Assembly (NCBI GenBank): GCA_023412475.1
Contig: JAEYNR010000039.1
Location: 1-64,000 of the forward strand
From: Fibrobacterota bacterium
Lineage (GTDB): Bacteria > Fibrobacterota > Chitinivibrionia > Chitinivibrionales > Chitinispirillaceae
Length of the DNA: 64,000 bases
Reading direction: 5' to 3'
Shown: positions 8,065-18,600 of the stretch, piece by piece
Layout of the letters: the number at the start of each line of letters is the position of its first letter
Numbering within the stretch: the stretch's first letter is position 1
The notes under the pieces: model-generated
Database searches by the model: none
What the model saw: only the letters and a program-made list of their open reading frames with translations
What the model was told of the DNA's origin: nothing
Translations under genes and position numbers: made by a program

Positions 8065-9000
8065 TCATTTCATCACCTTGTAAATCGGCTTAATACCGGA
8101 TTGAGTATTTTTGGCCGATAAACTTATCAAAATTACACCAATCGCCAGAAAACCGAAACAAAGCAAGGCACCCATCATCAAGGAAACAGTCAGTGTACTT
8201 GCCCATCCAGGTATTGCTTCATGCGAAATCAGTTTTTTATACAGAACATTGGTAATTAAAGCAAAAAAGAAAATTAGTATCGTTCCGAAAACCCGTAAAA
8301 AGAACAAAAGAAACTCTTCTGCATATTCCACGAATGAATGGAAGCCATACCATAGCAGATTAGTCAAATTCATCTTTGACTTTCCATCGATTCTCTTTCG
8401 TCTGTCCCAGACAATTGACTTCTTTTTACATTTCTGTTTTGAGAGAAATCCAGCTAAATGCACAAAATTGCTGTCACAAATATTCTGTAACATATTCTTG
8501 CAAATGACACAATAATTGCCGAAATTCATTTCCTTCCCGATAAGCAATGCAAACAATATTTTGTAAATTTTATACAGAGATTTGAATACCCAGTTCTCAT
8601 TGCGTTTTCCTCTGATTACTGGTACATAATCATATCCTTCATAATTTATCAATTCTTTTATTGCCGCAGGATCATCTTCACCATCACCATCCATAACAAT
8701 GACATATTCAGTATGAATGTGGTCATAACAGTACAACAGCCCCTGTTGAATTGACTTCTGATGTCCTGAATTATAAGGGAGGGCAAGAACAGATACTTGC
8801 AGGTTATGTTCTTTATGACAAAAATTATTAAGAAGATCGCGTGTATTATCAATAGAGTAATCATCGACAACAACTATTCTGAAACTCTTACTGATCCCAT
8901 CTAAAACCCCCTCCAGTTCTGTAAGGAATTTAATGATGGTCATTCCTTCATTGTAACAAGGCACAACAATAGCATAATTACACTCAGAGTTGAGTGTCAT
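8065..9000 (-). CDS. Family 2 glycosyltransferase, polyprenyl-phosphate type
   Basis: A 311-residue GT-A enzyme. It starts with IVVPCYNEG, then has VVVDDYSIDNT and MDGDGEDDP (the nucleotide-sugar/metal Asp cluster), and ends with two hydrophobic helices (about 237-262 and 272-300). This is the layout of dolichol/undecaprenyl-phosphate sugar synthases such as DPM1/GtrB-like proteins, which charge a lipid carrier at the inner membrane. Start: an ATG at 9015 is in frame, but the ATG at 9000 overlaps the stop of the upstream gene (ATGA) and has GGGAG 8 nt before it. It is co-transcribed with the GT39-type membrane transferase. A lipid-linked sugar made here and used by that partner is a natural inference. 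Confidence 0.85.
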   Translation of the reverse strand: MTLNSECNYAIVVPCYNEGMTIIKFLTELEGVLDGISKSFRIVVVDDYSIDNTRDLLNNFCHKEHNLQVSVLALPYNSGHQKSIQQGLLYCYDHIHTEYVIVMDGDGEDDPAAIKELINYEGYDYVPVIRGKRNENWVFKSLYKIYKILFALLIGKEMNFGNYCVICKNMLQNICDSNFVHLAGFLSKQKCKKKSIVWDRRKRIDGKSKMNLTNLLWYGFHSFVEYAEEFLLFFLRVFGTILIFFFALITNVLYKKLISHEAIPGWASTLTVSLMMGALLCFGFLAIGVILISLSAKNTQSGIKPIYKVMK

Positions 9001-10601
9001 ACGACGTACTCCCATTTAATGATATATACAATACCCTGATTAGTATTATAATGACTGATTATTATCATTTTCAAATCAGAAATATCATTTTTCAAAAAAT
9101 CTTCATTGTAAGGCCTTCCATCCTCCTGATATATGTATAAACCCTGAGGATTTGACGCAACAAAATCCATAAATGTAAGTTCTGAAGTATCAGGTTTATT
9201 TTGATCGCTATTGTAATACTCAAAAGTCCGCTGGTAAATTTCCACATCCCTGTTATAAAAACGGTATGGATCTCTTTTTAATAACGGAGCCTTTGAACTC
9301 CCGAAAACACCACTGTCAAAAAGCATGATTCTTTTATTTGATTTCATATAAAACGGTAGCACAAAAATATGCATATGATCTGTGGATGCAACAACGCTCA
9401 CAGATGGTGATTGCGCATCGATGTCTGCAACTATCTTTTTCCAGGGAACCCTGTAGTATGTCTCAACTGTACCCCAGTACTTGAAATGTCCATACACATT
9501 AATTATCAGAAGTATAACAAAAACAATATTGCGTACAATTTTTCTGGAAGCAGTAAAACTGAGAATCCCTCCGAAAAGAAACATCATGAAATAAATAGTA
9601 TAGCGGGGATGAAGTGACGGAATGCGAAAACCGGTCAAAATATGCTGTCCATAGGCTATTGCAAAAAACAGAATCAGAAAAAATGGAATCGTATTTAATC
9701 TTTGCCTGATATCAGCTTGTTTGAAAAACTTTAAAAGCTCTGTTGTGGTAAAAATGAACACCAGTAATAAAAGTAATAGAACTATAGAATTCGATCCTGT
9801 AAAATCTTTCAGTACAGTTATTTTCTCCAGTGCAGCCCCGCTTAGAGTGGAAATTGGAATATAAGGAATAGCAATGCCGGCTTTGGAAATCAAAGATGTT
9901 TTCTGCCCATTAACCTGCAAGGCTAACTGCTTTAGAAGCCAGGGTGAAACGGAAATCACAGAAATAAGCGCGGATGTGATAAAAACAATAAAACCTTTTT
10001 TACTTAAATTTCGTTTTTTTTCGACAATAAACATCGACACAATAACAGCAGCGATCAGAAAAAGGGCATAATAATGTGTATTCACCGCAATAAACATTGA
10101 CACTGCGATTCCGGCAGCATTGATAATGTCATGCTTCTCAAGCCACCGGATAGAAAAAAACAACAGTATCATCGACTCACAAAAAAGCATTGAATACGGA
10201 CGTGCTTCCTGCGAAAATACAATTAAAAAAGAGGATGAAACACAAAGAACCAGGGACATAACAGCGGTTGACCGGTCTGTCACTTTAAAAAATATTCTCC
10301 AGTAAAAAAAACAACCCAGAATTCCTGCCAGTGCAGGAATAATGCGCAACGAAAAATCAGACAGAGAAAACAACTTTACCATACAATATTCTAATAAATA
10401 GAATAACGGGGGTATGCTCTCATGACGCATAACCAGCGTCATCATATCTTTTAATGATCCAGATTGTGCTTCGTTCATCGTCAGATGCTCATCAAACCAC
10501 AATGGCTGGATTGTCAGGGTGAAAACTGATAAGATTAATCCTATCAGAATGAACCCATAAGGAACAAAATTTTCTATCTTTTTGTAATTAAGAAGTCTCA
10601 T
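8997..10601 (-). CDS. GT39-type integral membrane glycosyltransferase
   Basis: A 534-residue polytopic membrane protein with about ten or more hydrophobic helices. It has the N-terminal WFDEH motif (residues about 35-39) in the first periplasmic loop, typical of PMT/ArnT-like lipid-phosphate-sugar-dependent transferases, where the acidic residue is catalytic. A less hydrophobic C-terminal domain (about 390-534) follows, as in many family members. It would move a sugar from a polyprenyl-phosphate donor to a protein, lipid or glycan on the outer face of the membrane; the acceptor is unknown. GGGGGAG precedes the ATG. Its stop overlaps the GT2 start by 4 nt, so the two form a coupled donor-synthase and transferase pair. 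Confidence 0.82.
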   Translation of the reverse strand: MRLLNYKKIENFVPYGFILIGLILSVFTLTIQPLWFDEHLTMNEAQSGSLKDMMTLVMRHESIPPLFYLLEYCMVKLFSLSDFSLRIIPALAGILGCFFYWRIFFKVTDRSTAVMSLVLCVSSSFLIVFSQEARPYSMLFCESMILLFFSIRWLEKHDIINAAGIAVSMFIAVNTHYYALFLIAAVIVSMFIVEKKRNLSKKGFIVFITSALISVISVSPWLLKQLALQVNGQKTSLISKAGIAIPYIPISTLSGAALEKITVLKDFTGSNSIVLLLLLLVFIFTTTELLKFFKQADIRQRLNTIPFFLILFFAIAYGQHILTGFRIPSLHPRYTIYFMMFLFGGILSFTASRKIVRNIVFVILLIINVYGHFKYWGTVETYYRVPWKKIVADIDAQSPSVSVVASTDHMHIFVLPFYMKSNKRIMLFDSGVFGSSKAPLLKRDPYRFYNRDVEIYQRTFEYYNSDQNKPDTSELTFMDFVASNPQGLYIYQEDGRPYNEDFLKNDISDLKMIIISHYNTNQGIVYIIKWEYVV

Positions 10602-11369
10602 TACTCCCCCGTTTTATGGTATCTCATTCAGATAAACTCAATAAGTAAGGATTGTAAACTTTTTTAATCAATATAAGTATGTTTTATCAGAAGTTGCTAT
10701 AGCGGGGCATCAATTTCCGTTCTAATTTTTAGAGCATTATACAACATCTGAATGTACTTTTTTGCGTCTGATACAGAAGTCTTTACACTGAAGCTATATC
10801 AATTTTAATTATTCATGCCGATTTCTTTGTTAATTTAAGCTCGTCTACGAATCGACCATAGAGCTTTACAAAATATTTTTTCCGAAAAACTTGTTTTTTT
10901 CTTTTGTAATTATTTTGTTCTATATATGGGTAGATTATGCAATTCTCCAAATGCGGAAAATGCGACTCTTACAGAGCTTCAAGCACTGTTCAAGTATGGT
11001 TCTAAAAGGTGCCTTTGCACAATTTTGTGAGTTTTAAGCCTTCATATATGATCAACTCTACTATTTCGGCCTTGTCAATAATGGCACGATACTTGATTCA
11101 CTCTTCAGATTTTTACCGCAAACCTGGAGGACATCATTACATGTTCCAACCCGGTTCGTAAAAAGAAACGACTGAGCGAGGCACACTCTCACAGGCCAAA
11201 CCCTGCACCCCGCAAAAAAAACCTATCGTCCCAGAAATCACCCTTCAGCGCTGGTAACCCTCATAATTTTGAGTTTTTCAGGGGAAGCCATATTGTTCCG
11301 GTCTCCTGCATATTTTTCCATTAATGCAATCAGTTATCAGAGGGAATAAGTTAAAAATGTTTTTTTAGT
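10602..11369. other. Long intergenic region, no gene recognised
   Basis: About 770 nt between two leftward genes. Fragments of rightward frame around 11050-11110 have coding-like composition but are cut by stops and match no family I recognise. No terminator or operator stands out. It could hold a decayed gene. Confidence 0.4.
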
Positions 11370-12752
11370 CTAAGAGTCAGACTGTAACACTTTACCTCTG
11401 GCATAAGAAGCTATCACACCAAAAGCACACACACCTGCAAAAATAAAGAATGCACTGCGTAAACCGATAAGAAAAGGTTGGGATTGGTCAGAATTTAACT
11501 GCATCTCTCCTATCTGAACAGTAAAAATAAGAGTAGAAATTGCCATGCTGAACATCTGGCCCAGAATACGCATCGTTCCGATGGTTGCAGATGCAATCCC
11601 GTAGTAGCGTCTCTGTACTGAACCCATTGCGGCACTGGTGTTTGGTGAGGAAAAAAGAGCAAAACCAGTCCCCAGAACCATTAGAATAATAACTATACTT
11701 CTCATGGCTGTATCTGCACCTAAAAACGCCAGCATCACCAGGCCCAAAACATTTATAGCCATACCTATCGAAGCAACGATCCGGGGTTCAAACCGATCGG
11801 ATAATCTTCCTGCAATTGGAGAAAAAATTGCCATAATCAGAGGTTGGACAAAAAGAATCAATCCGGCTTTCTGTGGAGCGAGTCCTCTTACAGACTGCAG
11901 ATATAAACTGAGCAGAAAGACTACTGCATGGGTGGCACTATAATTAATCAATGCCGCAATACTTGAAAAGGTAAATACTGTATTTTTTTTATATAATCCA
12001 ATGTGAAGTACCGGAGAATCAATACGGGTCTCATAGATCAAAAAAACCACAACAATCCCAACACCGGTGATACTGAACAGAATGCCGCTTATCGAAGGCA
12101 ATCTTGATATACCATACATCATTACCGCCAGTCCAGAACCGTAGATAAGTGAGCCGGCAACATCAAAACTCTCACTTTTGGTTTCAGTCCAGTCGATTTT
12201 TACCTTAAAAAGCATCAGATATATAATGAAAATTCCAAATGGGACATTGCTTACAAAAACGGCTCGCCATCCCCAGAATTGAGTTAAAAAGCCCCCTATC
12301 ACTGGTCCTATAGATAATCCCAGATACGTGGAAGCTACATTGATTCCTAAAACCTTTCCGCGTTGAGATGGCGGATAGATAGTAGTGACTATTGCCACAG
12401 CAGTTGCAAACACCATTGCAGCACCAATCCCATTAATAAACTGCATTATAAAAAGAAAGGCAATGGAGTTAGAAAACACTTTTAGTATTGATGCTGCAGT
12501 AAAAACAATTATGCCCCAGAAAAAAACCTTTTCCCTTCCATATATATCTGCCAGCCTTCCAAAGGGAACCAGAAATATAGCTGCAGAAAGAAGGTATAAA
12601 GTTCCAACCCAGCTTAGAAGCACAGCATTCATCTTCAGATCGTTTCCCATGGCAGGCAAAGCGATATTTATCGAAGAAGCGCCATAAGGAATGAGAAAGG
12701 CTCCAACAGTGGTAACAAATAGTACAGCCCGTTTATTTTTAAAGCCTGTCAT
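11370..12752 (-). CDS. MFS drug exporter of the DHA2 (EmrB/QacA) family
   Basis: A 460-residue inner-membrane transporter with about 12-14 helices. Motif A lies between helices 2 and 3 (GRLADIYGREKVFF, about 65-78). Antiporter motif C is clear (STYLGLSIGPVIGGFL, about 145-160), followed by WGWRAVFVSNVPFG, which is characteristic of EmrB/QacA proteins. A second motif A-like loop, GRLSDRFEPR, marks the C-terminal half. It would expel a toxic compound in exchange for protons; the substrate is unknown. It lies 93 nt downstream of the sensor-kinase gene on the same strand, so co-transcription is possible. No membrane-fusion (EmrA) partner is present. Confidence 0.9.
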   Translation of the reverse strand: MTGFKNKRAVLFVTTVGAFLIPYGASSINIALPAMGNDLKMNAVLLSWVGTLYLLSAAIFLVPFGRLADIYGREKVFFWGIIVFTAASILKVFSNSIAFLFIMQFINGIGAAMVFATAVAIVTTIYPPSQRGKVLGINVASTYLGLSIGPVIGGFLTQFWGWRAVFVSNVPFGIFIIYLMLFKVKIDWTETKSESFDVAGSLIYGSGLAVMMYGISRLPSISGILFSITGVGIVVVFLIYETRIDSPVLHIGLYKKNTVFTFSSIAALINYSATHAVVFLLSLYLQSVRGLAPQKAGLILFVQPLIMAIFSPIAGRLSDRFEPRIVASIGMAINVLGLVMLAFLGADTAMRSIVIILMVLGTGFALFSSPNTSAAMGSVQRRYYGIASATIGTMRILGQMFSMAISTLIFTVQIGEMQLNSDQSQPFLIGLRSAFFIFAGVCAFGVIASYARGKVLQSDS

Positions 12753-12845
12753 GAAATTAAGGATTTTTCCGCTTTGAGAGGTCGTTATAAGAAAACATAG
12801 GTTAGCTCGTTGTGGAGTAGAAAATAAAAAAATGTTAAAGGTTAT

Positions 12846-15227
12846 TCAACCTGAGGGTATCTGCCCAATATCCTGAGGCAAGGTAAAAATGAAAGTACTT
12901 CCCTGTCCCTCCCGGGATTGAGCCCAGATTTTTCCTCCATGTGCTTCAACGATATTTTTGGCTATTGTAAGGCCCAGGCCAGTTCCTTTGCTGGTAATCT
13001 TGCGGGCGATTTTGGAACGGAAAAATTTATCAAAAACACGTGGAATATCTTCTTTTCTAATTCCTGGTCCGGTATCGCTGACAGCAATTGAAACAGTATG
13101 ATCCTGTTCACGTACCGAAACAGTGACTGTCCCTGATTCCTTACAGTATCTGACTGCATTTTCCAATAAATTCATTAGTACCTGCTTTATTCTATCATGA
13201 TCTGCTTTTACAGAGACTTCATGATCCTTTGGAGCATCGATTTTCAGTTCAATGGTGGATGGCAAAGGAAGTACACTGGTGGTTTCATTGATCATCTGAA
13301 TTATATCCATCTGAACCGGATTGAACTCGGTTGTGCCAGTCTCAATTTTGGTCAGATCTAAAAGCTCGCTAAGCAGCACAGAAAGGCGATTACCCTCCGA
13401 TTCGATAATCTGTAGAAAGCGGATCTTTTCCTGTTCTGATAAATCGATATCTTTTGATAAAAGTGTCTGAGTCAAACCGATGATTCCGGTAAGAGGAGTT
13501 CTCATTTCATGGGAAGCCATTGATACAAATTCACTTTTTGAGGAATTAAGATCTCTTAAACGCTGCTCTGCCTTCACCCGCTCTGTTATGTCTATAAAAG
13601 AAAGTATTCTCTGAGAAGCCTCTGGAATCAAAGCTGTATGAACTATAACGCTTCTTATCTGTTTTTGCTTATCCAGAATACGCAATTCATTAGCTTCGGA
13701 AGAGCAAATTTGCGCAGTATCAGCTATTAATGCTAAATCATCGGGAAAAATAAACTCTTCAAGATGCATATTACCTTCGATTTCCGATTTTTGATAGCCG
13801 GTAAACTGACAGAAACGGCAATTTGCAATACTAATAAGCGAATCGTTTTCTACTATAACCATTGCAGTTCCTGTATTCTCAAATATTGTGCGATATTTTC
13901 TTTGAGATTGAGTGAGCGCCTGCTCGGTTCTTTTTCTGTTCATTGCATTTACAAAGATCACTGCGGCAATCCTCAATATTTTCCTCAACTGCTCAGATAA
14001 TCTCTCCTTTGCCTCCTTTAAACATTCAAAACCAAGAAAACCAACCGTCTTACCCTGGGACACGAGTGGGACATACAAAATAGAGTTAAATCCAGATCGG
14101 TTTAACCAGGCTCTTTCATTTATCGCCTCAGGTGGTAAAGAATCAATAGAGGTGGTTTCAATAATGGAAAAACTGTTTATCTGAGAAAAAAACCAGGGAA
14201 GATCATGGGGATTTTTCCATTGGGCCAACTTGATATTCTTTTTTGCTCCCGAATTTCGCCATTGAAAAACATATTCAAAGCTCTGTTTTTCGGAGTTAAA
14301 AAGCACCAGTGAAACTCTGTCATTAGCCAGAAATTTTCCAAGCAATCTTAAAGCATTCATGATCAAAGTGTCAATTTTCCTATAATCTGAATTTATCAGG
14401 GTGGTGGCCAGGGTACTAATCAGCTTTTCGAATTCTGCCAGGTGTCTAAGCTGTTTTTCGATCTGCTTTCTTTCGGTGATCTCTCTTCCGATTAGAAGAA
14501 TACTTTTGATGGTTGAGCTTTCATCTTTTTCAGGAACTATTCTAATTTCAAAGCTTCTGGTTGGCAGCTCAGGAAAATCAAATTCTGTTTGAATTTCTTT
14601 ACCTACTGAGCGTGCCTGCATCAGTCGATTCTTCAAGTGGGCTTTTAGCCGTTCAGGAAGACTGATTGTTGGATAATCATTAAATAGATCTGCAGATGGA
14701 ATCCCGCTTATCTTCTCCCAGGAGGGATTAACGTAAAGCGGTTTTAATTCCGTAGAAAAGCGGATTATTATATCTGGCAGATTGTCGATAATTGATTTGA
14801 AGCTGCTGTCTCCAAAATCATAGTTATTGTTTTTTTCGAGAGTATTTAAAGAAGAGTCTTTATTTAGCATTTTTTTTAACATATTCCCAAGATCATTATA
14901 ATGTTCTTTTGTAAGATATGCACTGGCTCCTGCATTTATTAATTGAGCTTTGAAATCACTATTGTGATATTCAGCAAGTACAATAAAAGGAACAGATTTT
15001 TTGAGTTCATTAATAAAAATCATAATTTCGGAAATTGGAATTTTTTGAAGAGTAAGGTTACAAAGAACAACGTGAGGTTTTAGCTCTTTTAAGGATACCC
15101 AGAAGCCATCGGTTGTATCAAGCCGTCTTGACTCAACTATCAGGCCCGATTTTTGTATTATTCTGGTATATAACTTTGCATTATTTTCAGAATCTTCCAG
15201 CATGAGAATACGAATGGTGCTCTCCAT
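12846..15227 (-). CDS. Multi-domain sensor histidine kinase with pseudo-receiver
   Basis: A 793-residue soluble kinase. Order: an N-terminal receiver-like domain (1-120), PAS (about 145-255), GAF (about 270-420), PAS (about 435-550), HisKA with the phosphorylated His in SHEMRTPL (His573), and HATPase (NLLENAVRY, DTGPGI, GTGLGL). In the receiver domain the acidic pair E11-D12 and the Lys after LT are kept. The phospho-acceptor position in VVLCNLTL is Asn57 instead of Asp, so it cannot take phosphate in the usual way. No transmembrane segment is seen, which suggests a cytoplasmic signal. No response regulator gene is adjacent. The MFS exporter follows on the same strand. The kinase domain looks complete and active. 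Confidence 0.9.
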   Translation of the reverse strand: MESTIRILMLEDSENNAKLYTRIIQKSGLIVESRRLDTTDGFWVSLKELKPHVVLCNLTLQKIPISEIMIFINELKKSVPFIVLAEYHNSDFKAQLINAGASAYLTKEHYNDLGNMLKKMLNKDSSLNTLEKNNNYDFGDSSFKSIIDNLPDIIIRFSTELKPLYVNPSWEKISGIPSADLFNDYPTISLPERLKAHLKNRLMQARSVGKEIQTEFDFPELPTRSFEIRIVPEKDESSTIKSILLIGREITERKQIEKQLRHLAEFEKLISTLATTLINSDYRKIDTLIMNALRLLGKFLANDRVSLVLFNSEKQSFEYVFQWRNSGAKKNIKLAQWKNPHDLPWFFSQINSFSIIETTSIDSLPPEAINERAWLNRSGFNSILYVPLVSQGKTVGFLGFECLKEAKERLSEQLRKILRIAAVIFVNAMNRKRTEQALTQSQRKYRTIFENTGTAMVIVENDSLISIANCRFCQFTGYQKSEIEGNMHLEEFIFPDDLALIADTAQICSSEANELRILDKQKQIRSVIVHTALIPEASQRILSFIDITERVKAEQRLRDLNSSKSEFVSMASHEMRTPLTGIIGLTQTLLSKDIDLSEQEKIRFLQIIESEGNRLSVLLSELLDLTKIETGTTEFNPVQMDIIQMINETTSVLPLPSTIELKIDAPKDHEVSVKADHDRIKQVLMNLLENAVRYCKESGTVTVSVREQDHTVSIAVSDTGPGIRKEDIPRVFDKFFRSKIARKITSKGTGLGLTIAKNIVEAHGGKIWAQSREGQGSTFIFTLPQDIGQIPSG

Positions 15228-15624
15228 AGTAACTACCCTGCCAGAATGTGGTAAAAAACAGAAACTAAGCCTTCCCTAAGGTGATAGCTCTCTGTTAAAC
15301 TGCAAGATCTGAGCCATCAGATGAAGAAACTTTGTCCAAAATGGTACTACTAACATCAGGCTGGGACGACTTGCTCTGCTTAATAGTACCACTCGCATCA
15401 GGTGGACTTTTCCACCCAACGTCTAAAGGAAATTTTTGACCTTACACGGCCATCATTTTCTAAAAAGATCCGAACAGGAGCTATATTTATCAAAAATTGT
15501 CCACTAGACGTCGGTAACAAAATCCCCGCTGGAAAACGCGCCCTGTGCAGAGATGCCCAGCCGGATGTCTCTACACGGGGTTTAGCAAATGTGTTCTGTA
15601 TGAAAGGTAGATAAAAGAATAAAG
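15228..15624. other. Intergenic, nothing recognised
   Basis: About 400 nt between the divergent sensor kinase and PBP genes. Two loosely similar words ending in CATCAGG (about 15340-15360 and 15385-15402) were seen, but no palindrome, terminator or convincing gene. Open frames on both strands here overlap each other and lack ribosome-binding sites. Confidence 0.5.
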
Positions 15625-18600
15625 GTGAATAAAAAGACAGTAACAGTTGTAACCATTCTATTTTTCCTACCACTCTTTATCTACTTTGGAGCAGAAGTTC
15701 TGCTTTTTATTTATACCAATTCCGAAGCAAAACAGCTTATTAGATTGGATAAAAAAGGTTTATTATCAAGGGATTATGGCTATATATGGCAGGAGATAAA
15801 TTCAAGCAAAGAGATGAGTAAGTTTTCCGGAATTATAAGCGGAGACAGTTCCTCCCATCAACCCAACCGTATTTCTGGAGAAAAAATCAAAGATTTTCCT
15901 TCTCTGGCAGCAATAAGCGAACTCAACGAAATCAAAAATCTTCATAAAACCATAACCATAACCGACCGTCACGGCATTGCGCTTGCAAAGCTACAGACAA
16001 CCCATACCTGTGTTTTTCTTACCGATATCAATGAGATTTTGATCAGTTCGCTGCTGACTACCGAAGATAAAAATTTCTATCAGAGAAAATCTGCTTACGA
16101 TTATAATGCACTGTTAAGAGCTGTTTTCAGTTCTGTGTGGAAATCTGTAAAAACCTTCAGACTGCAGCGTCCCAGAGGAAGCAGCACAATTCATATGCAG
16201 GTAGCACGATTTCTGCTGATGAAATATAACAGCAGAGGCTATGCCTACAGCGAACAGAATCTATCCAGGAAACTCCAGGAATTAAAGCTGGCTACTGCAC
16301 TGAAATTAAGCTACAGCAACCAGGAAATCCTTACTACCTATATCAACCATTGTGTCAGCGCCGGCAGGGGGATGCGTGGATATCATGATACCAGCATGAA
16401 ACTTTTCGGTGTTCATCCCAAAGAACTCAGCCTGGCCCAGAGCCTCTATCTTTCGCGTCTGGTAAAATGGAACCGGCATGTTCCATCGAAAATCATTGGA
16501 CAAATCAACTCCAGCATGCCTTCACTTGCCAGACACTTTAAATGGACCGATAAACAACAGGACACAATTATTCGCAGCCTCGATACGCTCAGTTTCAGAA
16601 CCGCTAAGAATATTATCCCCACCAGAAGTCATTTAATTGATCTCGCAAATGAATACTGGAAAAAAATATGTAAAGGAAACGGGATAAGTGACTCCGAACT
16701 CTCCGAAATGGATATTGCTGACCCTGAAAGCATGATCCGTCGATATGGAAATCTGACTATCAAATTAACTATCGATTATCGGCTGCAATCGACACTTGAG
16801 AAGCTGGTGGATTCCAGAGGGTTTGGCCCTGATACCACTATCCGCTCCGATATACGGATCGGATCAGAAGGAGTCAACCTCCCTCTAGCCGAAACTGTCC
16901 CTGCGGACACTTTGCGAAAAATTATTATTCTAAAAGGGGATTCTGTAGTAAAGATATCCGGTAATTCTGTAAGCTTGCATCAGAATGATACTCTGGTTGA
17001 GAACATCCGGTACAAAAAGGATAAAAACCATATCCGCAGATCATGCTTTACCTATTATAGAGATACAATAACTGTAAGCGGACAGTACTTTGCTTATGCA
17101 ATCATGAACTCCCAAACCCGGGAGTTACTGGCATATTATTCACGGGATCGTCTTGGAAGCAGACTGCAAAGCCTTCATGTAAACAGAAACCCTAACGGCT
17201 CCAGTACATCAAAACCACTCATCTATGCAATGGCTTATGATTTAGGGGTCTATTCTCCAACCGATATGGCCTCTGATGACATTGAATACGGTGACAGTTG
17301 TGCCTGGGCCCGTCATTTTTATGGCCCGGAAGAAAAACCAACCGGCATAACTTATCATCTGGCTGCAGAAAAAAGCGGCTATACAGTTCACAATCATCAT
17401 AAAAAATTTGATGGTTATGATTACCTGTTTAATCATCTCTCAAACTCCAACAATATCATGGCAGTTGAAACCATGTACCGTCTCAACACCGAGATGACCA
17501 GTGATGATCCGAAATCTGAAAAGATCAAATCGTTCATTTCTCGTGCGGGTATGGATGTCTTTTACAGAGGAAAACAGATTACCGGCCCCTCACTTTACAC
17601 CGCGTTAGCAGCACTCTGCACAGGATCTGCCATTACTGATTCAGTTAAAAAACTTTGCAGTAACAGATACTCCATTGCGCTTGGAACTCTTGAGCTATCA
17701 CTTTATGAACAACTGCATCTTTTTAATTCCCTATATGATGGCAAACTGGTTATTGATCCATCCGAACATACTGAGCTCTTTGTCAAAAATGTTGAGCTGG
17801 CTGGCAATGAAGTCAATTTTGAAGATTCATTGCCTTTGCGTACAATATTTGATGATATGGAAAAATTACACCCGGTCCATCTGGGTCTGCATAAGCGACT
17901 TGTTAACGCCACTTTCCCCGCCATGTATAATCTTGATATCTGTAATTCTGAAAAACTGAATGAGCATGTAAGCAACTTCGCAAAAAGCGGAACGACAGAT
18001 GATGTAATCAAACCATATTATGCCACAAACTCCGATAATTTTAGAACTAATTATGGATTATGGAATGCAGTACTTCGATTAAATCTCAAAAAAGTAGATT
18101 TGATGGAAGCAATAAAGAGTGACTCTTTATTAAAGGACCTAAAAACTACCCTGCTGAATGGGCAAATTCCAGAGCAGGAGACAGTAGATGTGACCCTGGC
18201 CTGTATTGGAGAATGTAACAAGCAGCATACTGGCACACGTGATGGTAAAACTTTGCACAGCTATGTTTCAACATCACTTCTTAAGCGATTCGGAGCGCAG
18301 CCCTGTTCCAGCGGCTTCTTTCAGGCTTATGAGTGGCAAATTAAAGAGGAAACCTCAGATCAAACAAAATTTGCTGATTTTCTGGATCAATCGGATCTCT
18401 CCGGCTGGTCAAAAATGCTTATAAAACTGAAAACCGGGTTTGACTCAAATATATCAGGGGAGAACATAGTATTTGAAAAGCCACGGTTTGGAAATACTAT
18501 ACGCCTAAGGGGCAAAAATTACCGTAAGATGTTGAAATTTGCACCTCATATGGGAAAAGAATCCAAAAGATATTTATCATTACTCGAACAGTTAAGAGAG

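Noticed and set aside
9001..9015. Longer start for the GT2 gene at 9015
   Set aside because: The GGGAG at 9008-9012 fits the ATG at 9000, which makes an ATGA overlap with the upstream gene.
15398..15673. Overlapping frames on both strands before the PBP gene
   Set aside because: No ribosome-binding site or family. The rightward one stops before the PBP start, and the leftward one runs antisense into the PBP gene.
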